Below, in pieces: positions 5,156 to 5,293 of a stretch of DNA of 5,293 bases (its first letter is position 1; every line of letters starts with the position of its first letter). The position numbers and the translations under genes are program-made. Below the pieces are notes generated by a model. That model made no database searches, was not told the DNA's origin, and was given only the letters and a program-made list of their open reading frames with translations. This DNA comes from JBCCZC01 sp039188505 (lineage in GTDB: Bacteria > Pseudomonadota > Gammaproteobacteria > Xanthomonadales > SZUA-38). The stretch spans positions 1-5,293 of the forward strand of contig JBCCZC010000406.1 in assembly GCA_039188505.1 (NCBI GenBank), read 5' to 3'.

Positions 5156-5293
5156 ATGAGCAATCCCACCGGCATGTCCGACGATGCGCCAGCGCGCGTC
5201 CTCGTTGCTGATGACCACCCTGTCGTTCGCGAAGGCATGGCGTCGATCGTCGACGCGGCGTTCGGCCTGCGCTGCATCGCGCAGGTCGAGGGC
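5156..5293 (+). CDS. NarL/FixJ-type response regulator, N-terminal fragment (partial, runs off the right edge)
   Basis: 46 residues are visible. ARVLVADDHPVVREGMASIV (13-32) is the first strand and helix of a receiver domain, with the acidic pair Asp19-Asp20 that binds Mg2+ and the DDHPVVREG signature typical of NarL/FixJ regulators with a C-terminal LuxR-type HTH. The phosphorylated aspartate and the output domain lie beyond the window, so the output type is inferred. Two starts are possible: ATG at 5156, which fits the -10 six bases upstream, and ATG at 5174 (MSDDAPARV), which is closer to the domain but has no ribosome site. A partner histidine kinase is not in the window. Confidence 0.85.
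   Translation, partial: MSNPTGMSDDAPARVLVADDHPVVREGMASIVDAAFGLRCIAQVEG

Overview
This 5.3 kb window is GC-rich bacterial DNA. Its content suggests a Gram-negative proteobacterium, most likely a high-GC gammaproteobacterium: an MsbA-type lipid A exporter tail ending in LHRMQF, an LpxL/LpxM-family acyltransferase, GcvA-type LysR regulators and a YhhW-like pirin. No genus can be named from the sequence alone. There are no tRNA or rRNA genes, CRISPR arrays or insertion sequences.

Left end (1-337). Bases 1-97 read on the minus strand as the start of an FAD-dependent oxidoreductase (GGGPAG motif). From about base 99 the plus strand reads as the last 56 residues of an MsbA-like ABC exporter. The two half-genes face away from each other and meet within a few bases, without the rest of msbA. 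Their third-position base usage also differs. This looks like a chimeric joint, either an assembly or amplification artefact or a real rearrangement.

Middle (338-3093). A lipid A/lysophospholipid acyltransferase gene converges on the msbA tail. It is followed, on the same strand, by a LysR-type regulator gene. That regulator is transcribed divergently from a pirin gene across a ~120 bp control region. The region holds a 26-bp interrupted dyad, a good candidate for the LysR operator. The divergent layout suggests that the LysR protein controls pirin and itself.

Right part (3094-5293). Two tandem GcvA-type LysR regulator genes on the plus strand are clear paralogues, with nearly the same DNA-recognition helix and more diverged effector domains. 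A long GC-rich hairpin lies between pirin and the first of them. The window ends inside a NarL/FixJ-type response regulator gene.

Two genes, the acyltransferase and the response regulator, share one start layout: GATAAT, six bases, then ATG, with no Shine-Dalgarno sequence. This predicts leaderless transcripts. Overall the window is three LysR regulators plus one response regulator around ordinary envelope and redox genes. I see no clearly new biological system; the main points of interest are the left-end joint, the leaderless-type starts, the divergent operator and the LysR duplication.
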